DNA of 6,393 bases from Burkholderiaceae bacterium. Lineage in GTDB: Bacteria; Pseudomonadota; Gammaproteobacteria; Burkholderiales; Burkholderiaceae. The position numbers and the translations under genes are program-made. The notes under the pieces were generated by a model, which worked only from the letters and a program-made list of their open reading frames with translations, was not told the origin of the DNA and made no database searches. The DNA is taken from assembly GCA_947374315.1 (NCBI GenBank), contig CANCBK010000085.1, positions 1 to 6,393 on the forward strand, read 5' to 3'. The stretch's first letter is position 1. Each line of letters starts with the position of its first letter. Below are positions 6,292-6,393 of this stretch, piece by piece.

Positions 6292-6393
6292 ATGAAAACA
6301 TTAGAAGTTGATCTAGGCAATCGTAGCTACCCCATTCATATCGGTACGGATTTAATAGATCAGCCAGAATTATTTAACGCTTGTGAAAAGGCG
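6292..6393 (+). CDS. aroB: 3-dehydroquinate synthase, N-terminal fragment (runs off right edge)
   Basis: The first 34 codons read MKTLEVDLGNRSYPIHIGTD then LIDQPELFNACEKA. The pattern L-x-V-x-L-G-x-R-S-Y-P-I-x-I-G is the typical N-terminus of 3-dehydroquinate synthase, the NAD- and metal-dependent enzyme that cyclises DAHP to 3-dehydroquinate in the second step of the shikimate pathway. The rest of this roughly 360-aa protein lies outside the window. It starts at ATG 6292, 8 bp after the aroK stop, without a clear Shine-Dalgarno, and is probably cotranscribed with aroK. The short fragment is enough because both sequence and gene order agree. Confidence 0.95.
   Translation, partial: MKTLEVDLGNRSYPIHIGTDLIDQPELFNACEKA

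Overview
The window looks like chromosomal DNA from a betaproteobacterium of moderate GC content. The best guess is a Burkholderiales freshwater lineage such as Polynucleobacter. That guess rests on protein style and on the gene order mrcA <- -> pil genes - aroK - aroB, which is classic for beta- and gammaproteobacteria. No rRNA or other marker gene is present to prove it.

Left part, all on the minus strand: mrcA (penicillin-binding protein 1A, 3807 to 1471) is followed after 12 bp by a complete REP-associated tyrosine transposase (RAYT, 1458 to 754). Next comes a 194-bp gap holding an imperfect inverted repeat (645-707) and a plausible promoter (605-633), then the first 186 codons of gltB (glutamate synthase large subunit, 559 to 1), which run off the left edge. 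The three genes point the same way. The inverted repeat is followed by a T-rich run on the minus strand, so it may end RAYT transcripts before gltB as well as being the RAYT-linked repeat.

Right part, all on the plus strand: a 140-bp divergent gap (3808-3947) leads to a 226-aa single-pass membrane protein with a coiled coil and a PilP/GspC-like C-terminus (3948-4628). A very short secretin (4634-5746), aroK (5759-6283) and the first 34 codons of aroB (6292 to the edge) follow. Spacings of 5, 12 and 8 bp indicate one operon. AroB and AroK are shikimate-pathway enzymes. The two genes before them sit where pilM-pilN-pilO-pilP-pilQ sit in Neisseria and Pseudomonas.

The most interesting point is the reduced pil locus. 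Five genes are represented by two: a secretin of only 370 aa that has an N0/STN domain but no recognisable N1 repeat, and a small protein that combines a PilN/PilO-like topology with a PilP-like tail. This could be a streamlined outer-membrane channel for a type IV pilus or DNA-uptake machine. A second theme is the near absence of Shine-Dalgarno sequences, including a possible leaderless mRNA for mrcA. I found no CRISPR array, tRNA, rRNA or phage genes.
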